This document shows, one piece after another, positions 15,750 to 24,132 of a stretch of DNA of 64,000 bases; the stretch's first letter is position 1, and every line of letters starts with the position of its first letter. The position numbers and the translations under genes were made by a program. The notes below the pieces were generated by a model. It saw only the letters and a list, made by a program, of their open reading frames with translations, made no database searches and was not told where the DNA came from. Source of the DNA: Isoptericola cucumis (lineage in GTDB: Bacteria; Actinomycetota; Actinomycetes; Actinomycetales; Cellulomonadaceae). The stretch covers positions 62,001 through 126,000 of the forward strand of contig NZ_BMDG01000006.1 in the NCBI RefSeq assembly GCF_014635665.1, given 5' to 3'.

Positions 15750-16250
15750 ATGAGAGCCACGGTGGGCGACCGGATCGTGGTGGCGTCCGGTGTCGTGGGC
15801 GGCGCGGTGCGTGACGGCGTCGTCGTGGGCTGCGAGCATGCCGACGGCTCGCCGCCGTACCGGGTGCGCTGGTCGGACACGGGGGAGGAGTCGCTGGTGT
15901 TCCCCGGCCCGGACACCCTGGTGCGTCACGACGACGAGGGCCAGGCCGCCGAGGCGACCCGGGGGCGGTCGGTGACCTGGCAGGTCCAGCTGACGCTGGT
16001 CGAGGCGTCGGGCAGCACGACGGCGGAGGCGACCCTGGTGGCGGGGCCGGCTGGCCGCGACGACGACGACGTGGGTGCGCTGCGCGCCGTCGGGCACGCC
16101 CGCAAGGACCCGGGCGACGCGGAGGTGCCGCTCATCGGCGACGAGGTGGCCGCGGGCCGGGCGCTGCGCCGGCTGGCGGACACGCTGCTCGGGCAGGCGG
16201 AGCACGACATCTCCGCCCAGACGGGTCACCGGGCGCACGTGCACACGTGA
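15750..16250 (+). CDS. Fused DUF1918-DUF1876 small protein
   Basis: A 166-residue protein. Residues 1-60 (MRATVGDRIVVASGVVGG...YRVRWSDTGEESLVFPGPD) match the DUF1918 SH3-like barrel. Residues 70-166 (SVTWQVQLTLVEASGSTTAEATL...LADTLLGQAEHDI) match DUF1876, a dsRBD-like alpha/beta domain. In other actinomycetes the two domains are often separate genes, so their fusion suggests a shared role. ATG at 15750 has a GAAGGAG ribosome site. The biological role is unknown. Confidence 0.8.
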   Translation: MRATVGDRIVVASGVVGGAVRDGVVVGCEHADGSPPYRVRWSDTGEESLVFPGPDTLVRHDDEGQAAEATRGRSVTWQVQLTLVEASGSTTAEATLVAGPAGRDDDDVGALRAVGHARKDPGDAEVPLIGDEVAAGRALRRLADTLLGQAEHDISAQTGHRAHVHT

Positions 16251-16256
16251 CGGGTC

Positions 16257-16316
16257 GTCACGCGCCCGGCCGTCACGCGCCCGGCCGTCACGCGCCCGGC
16301 CGTCACCCGCGCGGGC
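16257..16316. repeat. 15-bp tandem repeat between convergent genes
   Basis: GTCACGCGCCCGGCC is repeated exactly three times (16257-16301), and a fourth degenerate copy runs into the 3' end of the sigma factor gene. It starts 6 nt after the DUF1918-DUF1876 stop. A slippage-prone tandem repeat is the simplest reading. Confidence 0.85.
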
Positions 16317-17544
16317 CCGGGTGCCTGCCCGGCGCCAGCCGGGCGCGGCGCCGGCGCAGGTGCTCCCGCTCCGCCCCGTTGTCGCACAGCGCGATCGCGG
16401 CGTCGTAGGCGTCCGCCGCGCGTGCGTCGTCGCCCGCGCGCACGAGGAGCTCGGCCCGCACGGCCGGGAGCCGGTGGCCGGGCAGGGCGACCTGGTCGAG
16501 GGCGGCGAGACCCGCGGCCGGGCCGTGGACCTCGGCGACCGCGACGGCACGGTTGAGCCGCACCACCGGCGTGTCCGTGAGGGCGAGCAGCTCGTCGTAG
16601 CGGGCGAGGATGCGCCCCCAGGCGGTGTCGGCGGCCGTCGGCGCCACGGCGTGCTCCGCGGCGACGAGGGCCTGGACCAGGAACGGCGTCGCGGGGGCGT
16701 GCGCCAGGGGCGTCAGCAGGTCGAGCGCCTCGCCGATCTCGTCCCGGTGCCACAGGGACCGGTCCTGGTCGGGCAGGAGGACGAGCGCGCCGTCCCGCAC
16801 GCGTGCGTCGCGGCGCGAGTGCTGCAGGAGCTCGAGGGCGAGCAGGGCGTCCAGGTCGGCGCGGTCGACCGACGCCGGGATCACGTCCCGGAGCACGCGG
16901 ACCAGCCGGATCGCCTCGCCGGCGAGCGTCGCCCGCACCGCATGGTCGCCGGACGACGGCGCGTAGCCCGCGGTGAACGCGAGGTACGAGACGTCGGCGA
17001 CGACCGCGACGCGGGCCGCGAGCTCCTCCCCTCGGGGAAGCGCGAACGTCTCGCCGGCCAGCTTCTTGCGCGCCCGGGTGAGGCGGGCCGCCATCGTCGG
17101 CGTCTGCTGCAGGAACAGGCGCGCCACGTCCGCCGTCGGGATGCCGAGCACGAGCCGGAGCGAGAGGGCCGCGGCGGCCTCGCGCGACAGCCGGGGGTGC
17201 GCGCACAGCAGCACCAGCCGCAGCCGCTCGTCCGTCAGCGGCTCGCCGGCGTCGGCCATGACCCGCTGGGCGCGCTCGGCGAGGTCCGCCTCGACGACGA
17301 GCAGGGGCATGGACCGCGCGAGGACCTGCTCCGAGCGGAGCCGGTCGAGGACGCGGCGTCGGGCGGCCGTGAGCAGCCACGCGGGGCCGTTGGCCGGCAC
17401 GCCGTCGCGCGGCCACCTGCGGGCGGCGGCCTCGAACGCGTCGGCGAGGCCGTCCTCCGCCAGGTCGAGACGCCGGTAGCGCGCGACGAGCAGGGCCAGC
17501 AGCCGGCCCCACTCGTCGCGCATGAGGCCCTCGAGGGCCTTCAC
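16303..17544 (-). CDS. ECF42-type RNA polymerase sigma factor with C-terminal TPR-like extension
   Basis: A 413-residue sigma factor, twice the size of a classical ECF. Sigma region 2 spans about residues 10-80 and region 4 about 125-175 (LSLRLVLGIPTADVARLFLQQ...ARLTRARKKL). Residues 185-400 form a helical extension typical of the ECF42/SigmaJ-like group (LLALTDTPVVRLNRAVAVAEVHGPAAGLAAL). Such factors lack anti-sigma factors and are linked to DGPF (YCII) proteins, which is what is seen here: two DGPF genes lie directly upstream on the same strand. GTG at 17542-17544 has a GGAAGGA ribosome site. Its promoter targets cannot be told from this window. Confidence 0.9.
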   Translation of the reverse strand: MKALEGLMRDEWGRLLALLVARYRRLDLAEDGLADAFEAAARRWPRDGVPANGPAWLLTAARRRVLDRLRSEQVLARSMPLLVVEADLAERAQRVMADAGEPLTDERLRLVLLCAHPRLSREAAAALSLRLVLGIPTADVARLFLQQTPTMAARLTRARKKLAGETFALPRGEELAARVAVVADVSYLAFTAGYAPSSGDHAVRATLAGEAIRLVRVLRDVIPASVDRADLDALLALELLQHSRRDARVRDGALVLLPDQDRSLWHRDEIGEALDLLTPLAHAPATPFLVQALVAAEHAVAPTAADTAWGRILARYDELLALTDTPVVRLNRAVAVAEVHGPAAGLAALDQVALPGHRLPAVRAELLVRAGDDARAADAYDAAIALCDNGAEREHLRRRRARLAPGRHPGPRG

Positions 17545-17565
17545 AGGCGTCCTTCCGTCACGGCC

Positions 17566-17910
17566 CTACTCCACGACGGCGGGACGGAGCTCGACCGTGA
17601 TCTGGTCCGGCAGCAGCCGCGCGAGCTCGACAGCCGTGCCCAGGTCGGGCAGGTCGACCAGGTAGAAGCCGCCGAGCTGCTCCGCGGCCTCGGCGAAGGG
17701 GCCGTCCGTGACGGTCCGGTCCGGCCCCGGGCCGAGCGTCCGGGCCTGGGCGTGGTGCGCGAGGCCCTCGCCGGCGACGACGGACCCGCGCTCCGCGACG
17801 GCGTCGGCGAACCGTGTCAGGCCGGCGAAGAACTCGTCGCGTTCGGTCCTTTCCATGGCATCCCAGCGCTCGTAGTGGTCCGGCTGGGTGAGCAGCACCG
17901 TGATCCTCAT
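17566..17910 (-). CDS. DGPF/YCII-domain protein 1
   Basis: A 114-residue ferredoxin-like protein with the hallmark VTDGPFAEAAEQLGGFYLV (residues about 68-86), linked with ECF42 sigma factors. The family's biochemical activity is unknown; it is proposed to sense or relay a signal to the sigma factor. Its ATG (17908-17910) overlaps the stop codon of the next DGPF gene by four bases (ATGA), so the two are translationally coupled. Its stop lies 21 nt before the sigma factor start. Confidence 0.88.
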   Translation of the reverse strand: MRITVLLTQPDHYERWDAMERTERDEFFAGLTRFADAVAERGSVVAGEGLAHHAQARTLGPGPDRTVTDGPFAEAAEQLGGFYLVDLPDLGTAVELARLLPDQITVELRPAVVE

Positions 17911-18290
17911 GAGGCACCCCCGGCGTGCTCGACGACCGCGCGGACCTCGACCGTCCCGGCGTCGCCGTCACCGAGGTGGCCGACGAGGATCGCGGAGACC
18001 TGCAGGAGGTCGTCGAGGTCGTCGGACTCGACCAGGTAGAACCCGGTGAGCTGCTCCGTCGTCTCGGCGTACAGGCCGTCGGTGACGACGACGCGCCCCG
18101 CGGCGTCACGCGTCACCTGCTTGGCGTCCCGGGACTGCTCCAGCTCCGCCCCGCCCGTGACGCGGTGCCCGCGCTCGGCGAGCACGCGGGCGAACTCTCC
18201 GTGCTTCGCGTAGACCGCGGCCCGTTCTTCGGCGCTCGCGTGCTCCCAGGCGTCCTCGACGCCTGGCAGCAGTACGACGTAGGTGGTCAT
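17907..18290 (-). CDS. DGPF/YCII-domain protein 2
   Basis: A 127-residue YCII-family protein starting MTTYVVLLPGVEDAWEHASAEE. The DGPF motif is altered to VTDGLYAETTEQLTGFYLVES. It is the first gene of the three-gene operon with the second DGPF protein and the ECF42 sigma factor. ATG 18288-18290 has a GGAAGGACGAGGG ribosome site. Two diverged DGPF paralogues in a row may form a heterodimer (inference). The 165-nt divergent gap to the ABC binding protein holds the operon promoter. Confidence 0.87.
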   Translation of the reverse strand: MTTYVVLLPGVEDAWEHASAEERAAVYAKHGEFARVLAERGHRVTGGAELEQSRDAKQVTRDAAGRVVVTDGLYAETTEQLTGFYLVESDDLDDLLQVSAILVGHLGDGDAGTVEVRAVVEHAGGAS

Positions 18291-18455
18291 GACCCTCGTC
18301 CTTCCTGTCGGTGGATCCGTCACCTCGATGACGGGCCGGGGCACCGGAAATCGACAACGACGTCCGACGGGACCTGTGACCAGCACCATGCCCCATCCGG
18401 CCCCGGTCGGCATAGGCTCGACGACGTCGTGTCCCGCTCCCGGAAGGCCTCACCC

Positions 18456-19313
18456 GTGCGCCCCTCTCGTCCCGCCTTCGCGGTCGCCCTCGTCTCCGCC
18501 GCGGCCCTCGCCCTGGCCGCCTGCTCGACGCCCGACGGTGACGCCGGGTCGCCCTCGGCGGACGCCGCCGCGGACTGCACCCCCGAGGGGCTGCAGACCC
18601 TGACGGAGGGCACGCTGACCGTCGGGGCCAGCGACCCGTTCGAGCCCTGGTACATCGGCGAGCCGACCAGCGGCGAGGGTTTCGAGTCGGCCCTCGTGTA
18701 CGCGGTCGCCGACGAGCTGGGCTTCGCGAAGGACGACGTCGAGTGGACGTCGGTGACCTTCGAGCAGATCGTCAGCCCCGCGGTGAAGCCGTTCGACCTC
18801 GCGGCCTACCAGACGACGATCACCGAGGAGCGGCGCAGCGCGGTCGACTTCTCCAGCCCGTACCTCACGAGCCGGCAGGGCGTCATCGTGGCCGACGAGG
18901 GGAAGTTCTCCGGCGCGAAGGACCTCGCCGACCTCGAGGGCGCGAAGATCGGCGTGACCGCCTCCCAGACGTCCCTCGACGCCGCCGAGGAGGCCTGGGG
19001 CGACGCCGTCGAGGTCACGCCCTTCAACGCGGCCGGCGACGGCATGACGGCGCTCAGCTCCGGCACGATCGACGCGATGGTCATGGACGTCGACCAGGGC
19101 GTGGCCGCCTCGACCGTGTACTTCCCGGACACGCACGTGGTCGGGACCCTGCCGCCGGTCGGCGAGCCGGAGCAGCTCGGGCTCGTCCTGGACAAGGGCT
19201 CGGCGCTCACCGAGTGCGTCTCCCAGGCCGTCGACACCCTCGACGAGAACGGCACCCTGGAGGAGCTGCGTGCGCAGTGGCTGAAGTCCGACGACATCCC
19301 CGAGCTGTCCTGA
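18456..19313 (+). CDS. Polar amino-acid ABC transporter substrate-binding lipoprotein
   Basis: A 285-residue extracellular solute-binding protein of family 3. The signal peptide ends in LALAAC with lipid-anchored Cys23. The mature part shows LTVGASDPFEPWYIG and KPFDLAAYQTTITEERRSAVDFSSPY, the usual ligand-site stretches. GTG 18456 has GGAAGG upstream. A longer in-frame GTG at 18429 (nine more residues) lies 10 nt after a TAGGCT hexamer and could serve as a leaderless start. The permease and ATPase genes follow in the same direction, so this is a complete importer. Ligand is unknown; an amino acid is the family default. Confidence 0.93.
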   Translation: MRPSRPAFAVALVSAAALALAACSTPDGDAGSPSADAAADCTPEGLQTLTEGTLTVGASDPFEPWYIGEPTSGEGFESALVYAVADELGFAKDDVEWTSVTFEQIVSPAVKPFDLAAYQTTITEERRSAVDFSSPYLTSRQGVIVADEGKFSGAKDLADLEGAKIGVTASQTSLDAAEEAWGDAVEVTPFNAAGDGMTALSSGTIDAMVMDVDQGVAASTVYFPDTHVVGTLPPVGEPEQLGLVLDKGSALTECVSQAVDTLDENGTLEELRAQWLKSDDIPELS

Positions 19314-19359
19314 CGCGGCGGTGCCTGCGGATGACGACCGGTGACGGGCTGAGGCGCGC

Positions 19360-20241
19360 ATGACCGCCGGTGCCGACCCCTGGGTGCCGTCCCCGCGGGC
19401 GGCCGCCCGCGACGCGTTCCGGCGTGCCCAGCGGCGCCGCGCCGTGCTCGTCGCCAGCGTGGCGACCGTGGTCGTGGTCGCCGCCGTGGTGTACGTCGTG
19501 ACGACGGCGCCGGGCTGGGAGCGGGCGCGGGAGGCGTTCTTCTCGCCCGAGCGGGCGTGGGAGGTGCTGCCCGAGGTCGCGGAAGGCCTGTGGCTGAACC
19601 TGCGGGTCTGGGTGGTGGCGGGCGTCGTCGGCCTCGTCGTGGGGATGCTGCTCGCCGTCGTGCGGACGTCCCGCATCCCGGCGCTGTTCCCGCTGCGGGT
19701 GTTCGCCGTCGTCTACGTGGACGTCTTCCGTGGCGTACCGCTGCTGCTGGTGCTGCTCCTGGTGGGCTTCGGCCTCCCGGCGCTGCGGCTGCCGTGGCTG
19801 CCCGTCGAGGCGGCGTTCCTCGGCGGCCTGTCGATCGTGCTGTGCTACACCGCCTACCTCGCGGAGATCTTCCGCGCGGGCATCGAGTCCGTGCACCCGT
19901 CGCAGGTCGCGGCGGCACGCTCGCTCGGCCTCACGCGCGCGCAGGCCGCGTGGCGCGTCGTGCTGCCGCAGGCCGTGCGGAACGTGACGGCGCCGGTCGC
20001 GAGCATGCTGGTGTCGCTGCAGAAGGACTCCGGCCTCATCTCGATCCTCGGTGCCGTGGACGCGATCCGGGCCGCCCAGATCGCCACCACCGGCGACTAC
20101 AACTTCACGCCGTACGTCGTGGCGGGTGTCCTGTTCCTGCTCGTCTCGATCCCGCTGACCCGCCTCGTCGACGCCTGGTCGGCACGGCAGGGCTGGCGCG
20201 GCGAGCTGCGTGGCGTGAGCGGCGCGGGGGTCGTCCGATGA
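19360..20241 (+). CDS. Amino-acid ABC transporter permease (HisM/GlnP type)
   Basis: A 293-residue inner-membrane permease. Five hydrophobic segments follow a 30-residue cytoplasmic start; the first is near residues 29-48 (VLVASVATVVVVAAVVYVVT). The cytoplasmic EAA loop is ESVHPSQVAAARSLGLTRAQ (about 187-206), which contacts the ATPase. Only one permease gene is present, so it probably works as a homodimer. It ends in an ATGA overlap with the ATPase gene, which indicates translational coupling. Confidence 0.93.
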   Translation: MTAGADPWVPSPRAAARDAFRRAQRRRAVLVASVATVVVVAAVVYVVTTAPGWERAREAFFSPERAWEVLPEVAEGLWLNLRVWVVAGVVGLVVGMLLAVVRTSRIPALFPLRVFAVVYVDVFRGVPLLLVLLLVGFGLPALRLPWLPVEAAFLGGLSIVLCYTAYLAEIFRAGIESVHPSQVAAARSLGLTRAQAAWRVVLPQAVRNVTAPVASMLVSLQKDSGLISILGAVDAIRAAQIATTGDYNFTPYVVAGVLFLLVSIPLTRLVDAWSARQGWRGELRGVSGAGVVR

Positions 20242-21020
20242 GCGCGGGCGCGCCGGGCGGCGCCGAGCCGCTGCTGTCGCTGCGCGACGTGCGCAAGTCG
20301 TTCGGCGCCGGCGCGGACCGCAAGGTCGTGCTCGACGGCGTCGACCTCGACGTCACCGCCGGGTCGTGCGTCGTCGTGGTCGGGTCGTCCGGCTCGGGGA
20401 AGTCCACCCTGCTGCGGGTCGTCGACCTGCTCGAGGAGGTCGACGACGGCCAGGTCCTGCTCGACGGCGAGGACGTCGCCGACCCCTGGGTGGACGCCGA
20501 CGCGGTACGCGCCCGCCTCGCGATGGTGTTCCAGCAGTACAACCTCTTCCCGCACCTGCGCGTGCTCGACAACGTCACCCTCGCTCCGCGCGTCGTGCAC
20601 GGGATGCGGCGCAAGGACGCCGAGGAGGCGGGGACGGCGATGCTGGAGCGCGTCGGCCTCGCCGACAAGGCCCGCGCCTACCCCGACCAGCTCTCCGGCG
20701 GCCAGCAGCAGCGTGCGGCCATCGCCCGGGCGCTCGTCAGCGGGCCCGAGCTGCTCCTGCTCGACGAGGTGACGTCGGCCCTCGACCCCGAGCTCGTGGG
20801 CGAGGTGCTCGACCTGCTGCTGTCGCTGCGGACCGAGGGCGTCGCGGGGCGTCCGACGACGATGCTCGTGGCCACTCACGAGATGGCCTTCGCGCGCGAC
20901 GTCGCCGACGAGGTCGTCTTCCTGCACGCCGGCCGCGTGCACGAGCGCGGCACGCCCGCCCAGGTCCTCGGTGACCCGCAGCATGACCGGACGCGCGAGT
21001 TCCTGCGCCGCCTGCGCTGA
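20238..21020 (+). CDS. Amino-acid ABC transporter ATP-binding protein
   Basis: A 260-residue ATPase of the GlnQ/HisP class. Walker A GSSGSGKST (49-57), Q-loop VFQQYNLFPHL (98-108), signature LSGGQQQ (152-158), Walker B LLLLDEVTSALDP (172-184) and switch histidine THEMAFARDVADEV are all intact. It overlaps the permease stop by four bases. It is the last gene of the importer operon, followed by the convergent response regulator. Confidence 0.95.
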   Translation: MSAGAPGGAEPLLSLRDVRKSFGAGADRKVVLDGVDLDVTAGSCVVVVGSSGSGKSTLLRVVDLLEEVDDGQVLLDGEDVADPWVDADAVRARLAMVFQQYNLFPHLRVLDNVTLAPRVVHGMRRKDAEEAGTAMLERVGLADKARAYPDQLSGGQQQRAAIARALVSGPELLLLDEVTSALDPELVGEVLDLLLSLRTEGVAGRPTTMLVATHEMAFARDVADEVVFLHAGRVHERGTPAQVLGDPQHDRTREFLRRLR

Positions 21021-21074
21021 GTGCCGCGGCCGTCTCTCCAGCGTCCGCGACCGTGCGGCGGCACGGAACAGAGC

Positions 21075-21743
21075 TCAGGCGGAGGTGTCGGGCGCCGTCG
21101 CACCGGCACGGTCGACCAGCACGGCGAGCTGCTCGCGCGAGGTGAGGCCGAGCTTCGCCATCGCGCGCCCGAGGTGCGCCTTGACGGTGGACGCGGAGCA
21201 GTAGGTGCGAACGCCGATCTCCGGGTTGGACAGGCCGTGCGGCAGGTACGAGGCGAGCTCGAGCTCGCGGTCGGTGAGGCCGGCCAGCGCGGCTCGTGCC
21301 TCGTCCTGCCGCGAGCCGAGGCGACGGCTGCCGCTCAGGTGCCGGATGACGGCGCCGGCGGCGCCGTGGTCCAGCGCGCCTGCGCCGTCGGCGACCTGAC
21401 GGACGTGTCGGGCGATGTGCTCGGGGTCGTCGTCCTTGCTCAGGAAGCCCTGCGCACCGGCGTCGAGGGCCTCGACGACCGTCTCGTCCGTGCCGAACGA
21501 CGTCAGCGCGATCACCGCGGGCGGTGCGGACGTGCCCCGGAGCGTGCGGATGGCGTCGAGGCCGCTGGTGCGGCGCATGTGCAGGTCCATGAGGACGACG
21601 TCCGGCCGACGTTCCGCGACGGCGCGGGGGACCTCGTCACCGTCGGTCGCCTCGCCCACCACGTCGATGCCCTGGGCGGTCAGCACCGTCGTCAGGAGCC
21701 GCCGCACCATCGGGTCGTCGTCGACGAGCAGGACGCGGGTCAC
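21075..21743 (-). CDS. NarL/LuxR-family response regulator
   Basis: A 222-residue regulator. The receiver domain shows acidic VDDD (8-10), phospho-acceptor Asp53 (VVLMDLHM) and the conserved Lys in LSKDD. The C-terminal LuxR HTH is LTDRELELASYLPHGLSNPEIG... with STVKAHLGRAMAKLGL. It pairs with the sensor kinase 11 nt upstream on the same strand. GTG 21741-21743 is chosen because it gives the canonical receiver start TRVLLVDDDP; TAGGCT formed by the kinase stop region lies 8 nt upstream and might be an internal promoter. Confidence 0.92.
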   Translation of the reverse strand: MTRVLLVDDDPMVRRLLTTVLTAQGIDVVGEATDGDEVPRAVAERRPDVVLMDLHMRRTSGLDAIRTLRGTSAPPAVIALTSFGTDETVVEALDAGAQGFLSKDDDPEHIARHVRQVADGAGALDHGAAGAVIRHLSGSRRLGSRQDEARAALAGLTDRELELASYLPHGLSNPEIGVRTYCSASTVKAHLGRAMAKLGLTSREQLAVLVDRAGATAPDTSA

Positions 21744-21754
21744 ACCGTCGGAGC

Positions 21755-23071
21755 CTAGCCTCGAGCGACCTCGCCCGCGGCCGGGGCGTCCCACGGGAGC
21801 GAGGCGGCGACGCCGAACCGCCCGTCCGCGGCACCGGCGTCGAGCCGTCCGCCGACCGCCTCGGCACGCTCACGCATCCCCAGGATGCCGGACCCGGTGC
21901 CCAGGACCACGCGCTCCTGCGAGGAACGCGCGTCCGGGAGAGGGTTGCTCACGCGGATGCTCACGCCGTGCACCGGCGCGGCACGCACCGCGACGTCGAC
22001 GGGCTGGCCGGGAGCGTGCTTGAGGGCGTTCGTCACCGCCTCCTGGACGATGCGGAACGTCGCCCGGGTGATCGGCGGGGGAGCCTGGTCCGCCCCGGAC
22101 ACGAACACCGTGCTGGTGAGGCGTGCGCCGTCGTGGCGGAGCTGCTCGAGCAGCGGGGCGAGGTCGTCGAGACTCGTCCCGGGGAGCACGACACCGTCCT
22201 GGTCGCCCGATCGGAGCGTGGCCAGGAGCGTGCGCAGCTCGGCGATCGCCTGCTGCGCGGAGGCGCGCACCTCTCGCGCCGTCCCGCTCACCTCGGAGTC
22301 GTCGGTGCGCATCACCTCCAGGGCCGAGGCCTGCAGCGAGATCGCGGCGATATGGTGCGCCACCGTGTCGTGCACCTCCCGGGCGATGAGCTCGCGCTCC
22401 TCCTGGCGCGTCATCTGGTCGCGCAGGACGGCGGTCACTGACGCCTGCGCCTCCTGCTGCTCTCGTGCCCGGGCAGCCGTGGCGCGCGAGCGGCGCGCCA
22501 GGCCCACGGCGAGCGACGCGGCCAGCAGCGCGACCCCGATCACCACGAACGCGCTGGCTCCGGGGTGCTGGATCACCATGACGGCGTCGGACCCGGGGCG
22601 GGACGTCACCGCACCGGACGGCTGGTCGACGACGGCGAACACCATGTCGCCGGGGTCACGGAGTGCGTCGCGCGCCAGGGCAGCCCCCGTGGCGGCGCCG
22701 GTGAGGACCGTGCAGGCCGCTGACGTGCGTACCGACGCCGTCGCCACCACCCAGGGGAGGGTGAGCAGCGCGGCGGACGAGTCGATCGGCAGCAGGATCG
22801 ACGCGGCCGACGCGACTACGCAGAGCGCGACCGCGTGCCGGCGACGCAGCACCAGTGCCCCGGCAAGCGTCAGGCCGACGAGCGTGGCGAGGACGTACAG
22901 CCCGGTGTTCGGTGTGCCGTCCTGCTCCGCCGCCGTGGCGGCGAACGACACGGCGACCATCGCGCTGCATGCCGACACGGCGACTGCACCGACGGTCCCG
23001 GCCCGCGACAACCACCGTCGCACGGAGCCGCCGACCTTCACCGAAGGGCCGGTCGTTGCTCGGGCTGACAT
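21755..23071 (-). CDS. NarL-type (HisKA_3) sensor histidine kinase
   Basis: A 438-residue membrane kinase. About five hydrophobic segments occupy residues 20-180, with little extracytoplasmic sequence, so the signal is probably sensed in or near the membrane. The dimerization helix carries REVHDTVAHH with phospho-acceptor His234. The ATPase domain shows FRIVQEAVTNALKHAPG and GTGSGILGMRERAEAVGG. It forms a pair with the downstream response regulator. ATG 23069-23071 lies 7 nt after TAGGGT (coding strand), suggesting leaderless transcription. The divergent DUF4352 gene is a plausible target (inference). Confidence 0.92.
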   Translation of the reverse strand: MSARATTGPSVKVGGSVRRWLSRAGTVGAVAVSACSAMVAVSFAATAAEQDGTPNTGLYVLATLVGLTLAGALVLRRRHAVALCVVASAASILLPIDSSAALLTLPWVVATASVRTSAACTVLTGAATGAALARDALRDPGDMVFAVVDQPSGAVTSRPGSDAVMVIQHPGASAFVVIGVALLAASLAVGLARRSRATAARAREQQEAQASVTAVLRDQMTRQEERELIAREVHDTVAHHIAAISLQASALEVMRTDDSEVSGTAREVRASAQQAIAELRTLLATLRSGDQDGVVLPGTSLDDLAPLLEQLRHDGARLTSTVFVSGADQAPPPITRATFRIVQEAVTNALKHAPGQPVDVAVRAAPVHGVSIRVSNPLPDARSSQERVVLGTGSGILGMRERAEAVGGRLDAGAADGRFGVAASLPWDAPAAGEVARG

Positions 23072-23284
23072 GAGAGCGACCCTACGGCGAGGCATGCGTC
23101 GTCGCGTCGCCCAACGGGCCAGTGCATGGAGGCCGGAGATACCCGATCGGGCGGGGAGGTCTGCCCGTTCGGCCGATGTCCGCTGGGCGTCGGCTGGACG
23201 AACCTGGAGCCAGACCGAGCGCGGGACCCCGCACCGGAGCCGTCGCACCTCCCGTGCCGATGGCATGACCTCAGAGGAGCAGCG

Positions 23285-23962
23285 ATGACCGACCAGTTCC
23301 CGCCCCCCACCCCGCCGACCGGACCCGTGACGCCGGAGCCCGCCAGCAAGGCCGACCTCAAGCGCCAGGCGCGAGAGGCCAAGGCCGTCGCGAAGGCGAA
23401 CAGAAACTGGTTCGCGCGGCACAAGGTGCTGACCGGCGTCGGTGCCGTCGCGGCCATCGGCATCGTAGGCTCCGCGATGGGCGGAGGCGGCGAAGAGCCG
23501 CCGGCACCCGCCGCGGTGGCGGACACGACGACGACCGATGCGGCTGCCAAGGCCGAGCCGGAGAAGACTGCGGCCATCGGGGACGCCGTGCGCGACGGCA
23601 AGTTCGAGTTCACCGTCACCGACGTCGAGGACGGCGTGGAGAGCGTCGGGGACGAGTACCTGAGCGAGACCGCCCAGGGTCAGTACGTCCTCGTTCACGT
23701 GACCGTCGAGAACATCGGCGACGAGAGCCAGATGTTCTACTCCGGGAACCAGTACGCCTACGACGGCAAGGACCGGGAGTACTCCGCCGATGACGAGGCC
23801 GGTATCTACCTCGATGACTCGGAGGCGTTCCTCAATGACATCAACCCTGGCAACAAGGTCGAGGGTGTCGTCGTCTTCGACGTGCCGGAGAAGTCGGGGC
23901 TCACCTCGATCGAGCTGCACGACTCGGCCTTCTCTGACGGGGTCACGGTCGACCTGAAGTAG
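23285..23962 (+). CDS. Membrane-anchored DUF4352 protein
   Basis: A 225-residue protein with a Pro-rich cytoplasmic start, a charged segment (KRQAREAKAVAKANRNW), one membrane helix (about 47-66, LTGVGAVAAIGIVGSAMGGG) and an exported immunoglobulin-like DUF4352 domain (GQYVLVHVTVENIGDES...). DUF4352 domains occur in secreted or lipoprotein antigens such as telokin-like/MPT63-like folds. ATG 23285 has a GAGGAG ribosome site. Codon use is less GC-extreme than its neighbours, and Thr/Ala-rich linker residues 75-95 look variable. It is divergent from the sensor kinase with a 213-bp gap. A good terminator follows. Confidence 0.82.
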   Translation: MTDQFPPPTPPTGPVTPEPASKADLKRQAREAKAVAKANRNWFARHKVLTGVGAVAAIGIVGSAMGGGGEEPPAPAAVADTTTTDAAAKAEPEKTAAIGDAVRDGKFEFTVTDVEDGVESVGDEYLSETAQGQYVLVHVTVENIGDESQMFYSGNQYAYDGKDREYSADDEAGIYLDDSEAFLNDINPGNKVEGVVVFDVPEKSGLTSIELHDSAFSDGVTVDLK

Positions 23963-23971
23963 AGCACTGAC

Positions 23972-24016
23972 ACGTCGAGTCCGGGCCGCGCCTTCGTCGT
24001 GGCCCGGTCTCGACGT
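23972..24016 (+). terminator. Terminator after DUF4352 gene
   Basis: ACGTCGAG-t-CCGGGCC pairs with GGCCCGG-t-CTCGACGT around a 13-nt loop, beginning 10 nt after the stop and followed by CTTCG. Confidence 0.8.
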
Positions 24017-24132
24017 CTTCGGATTCGGGATCGTGCTGAGCGCCGTCGACGACGCTGGCTACGCTGAGGCGCCCGGCGTCGCCGTCGTGCCGGGCCGCTT
24101 CCGACGACGACGGCGAGTGCGGAGGTTCAGGC

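Noticed and set aside
16257-16316. Short tandem repeat considered as CRISPR
   Set aside because: Units are contiguous without spacers and no cas genes exist in the window.
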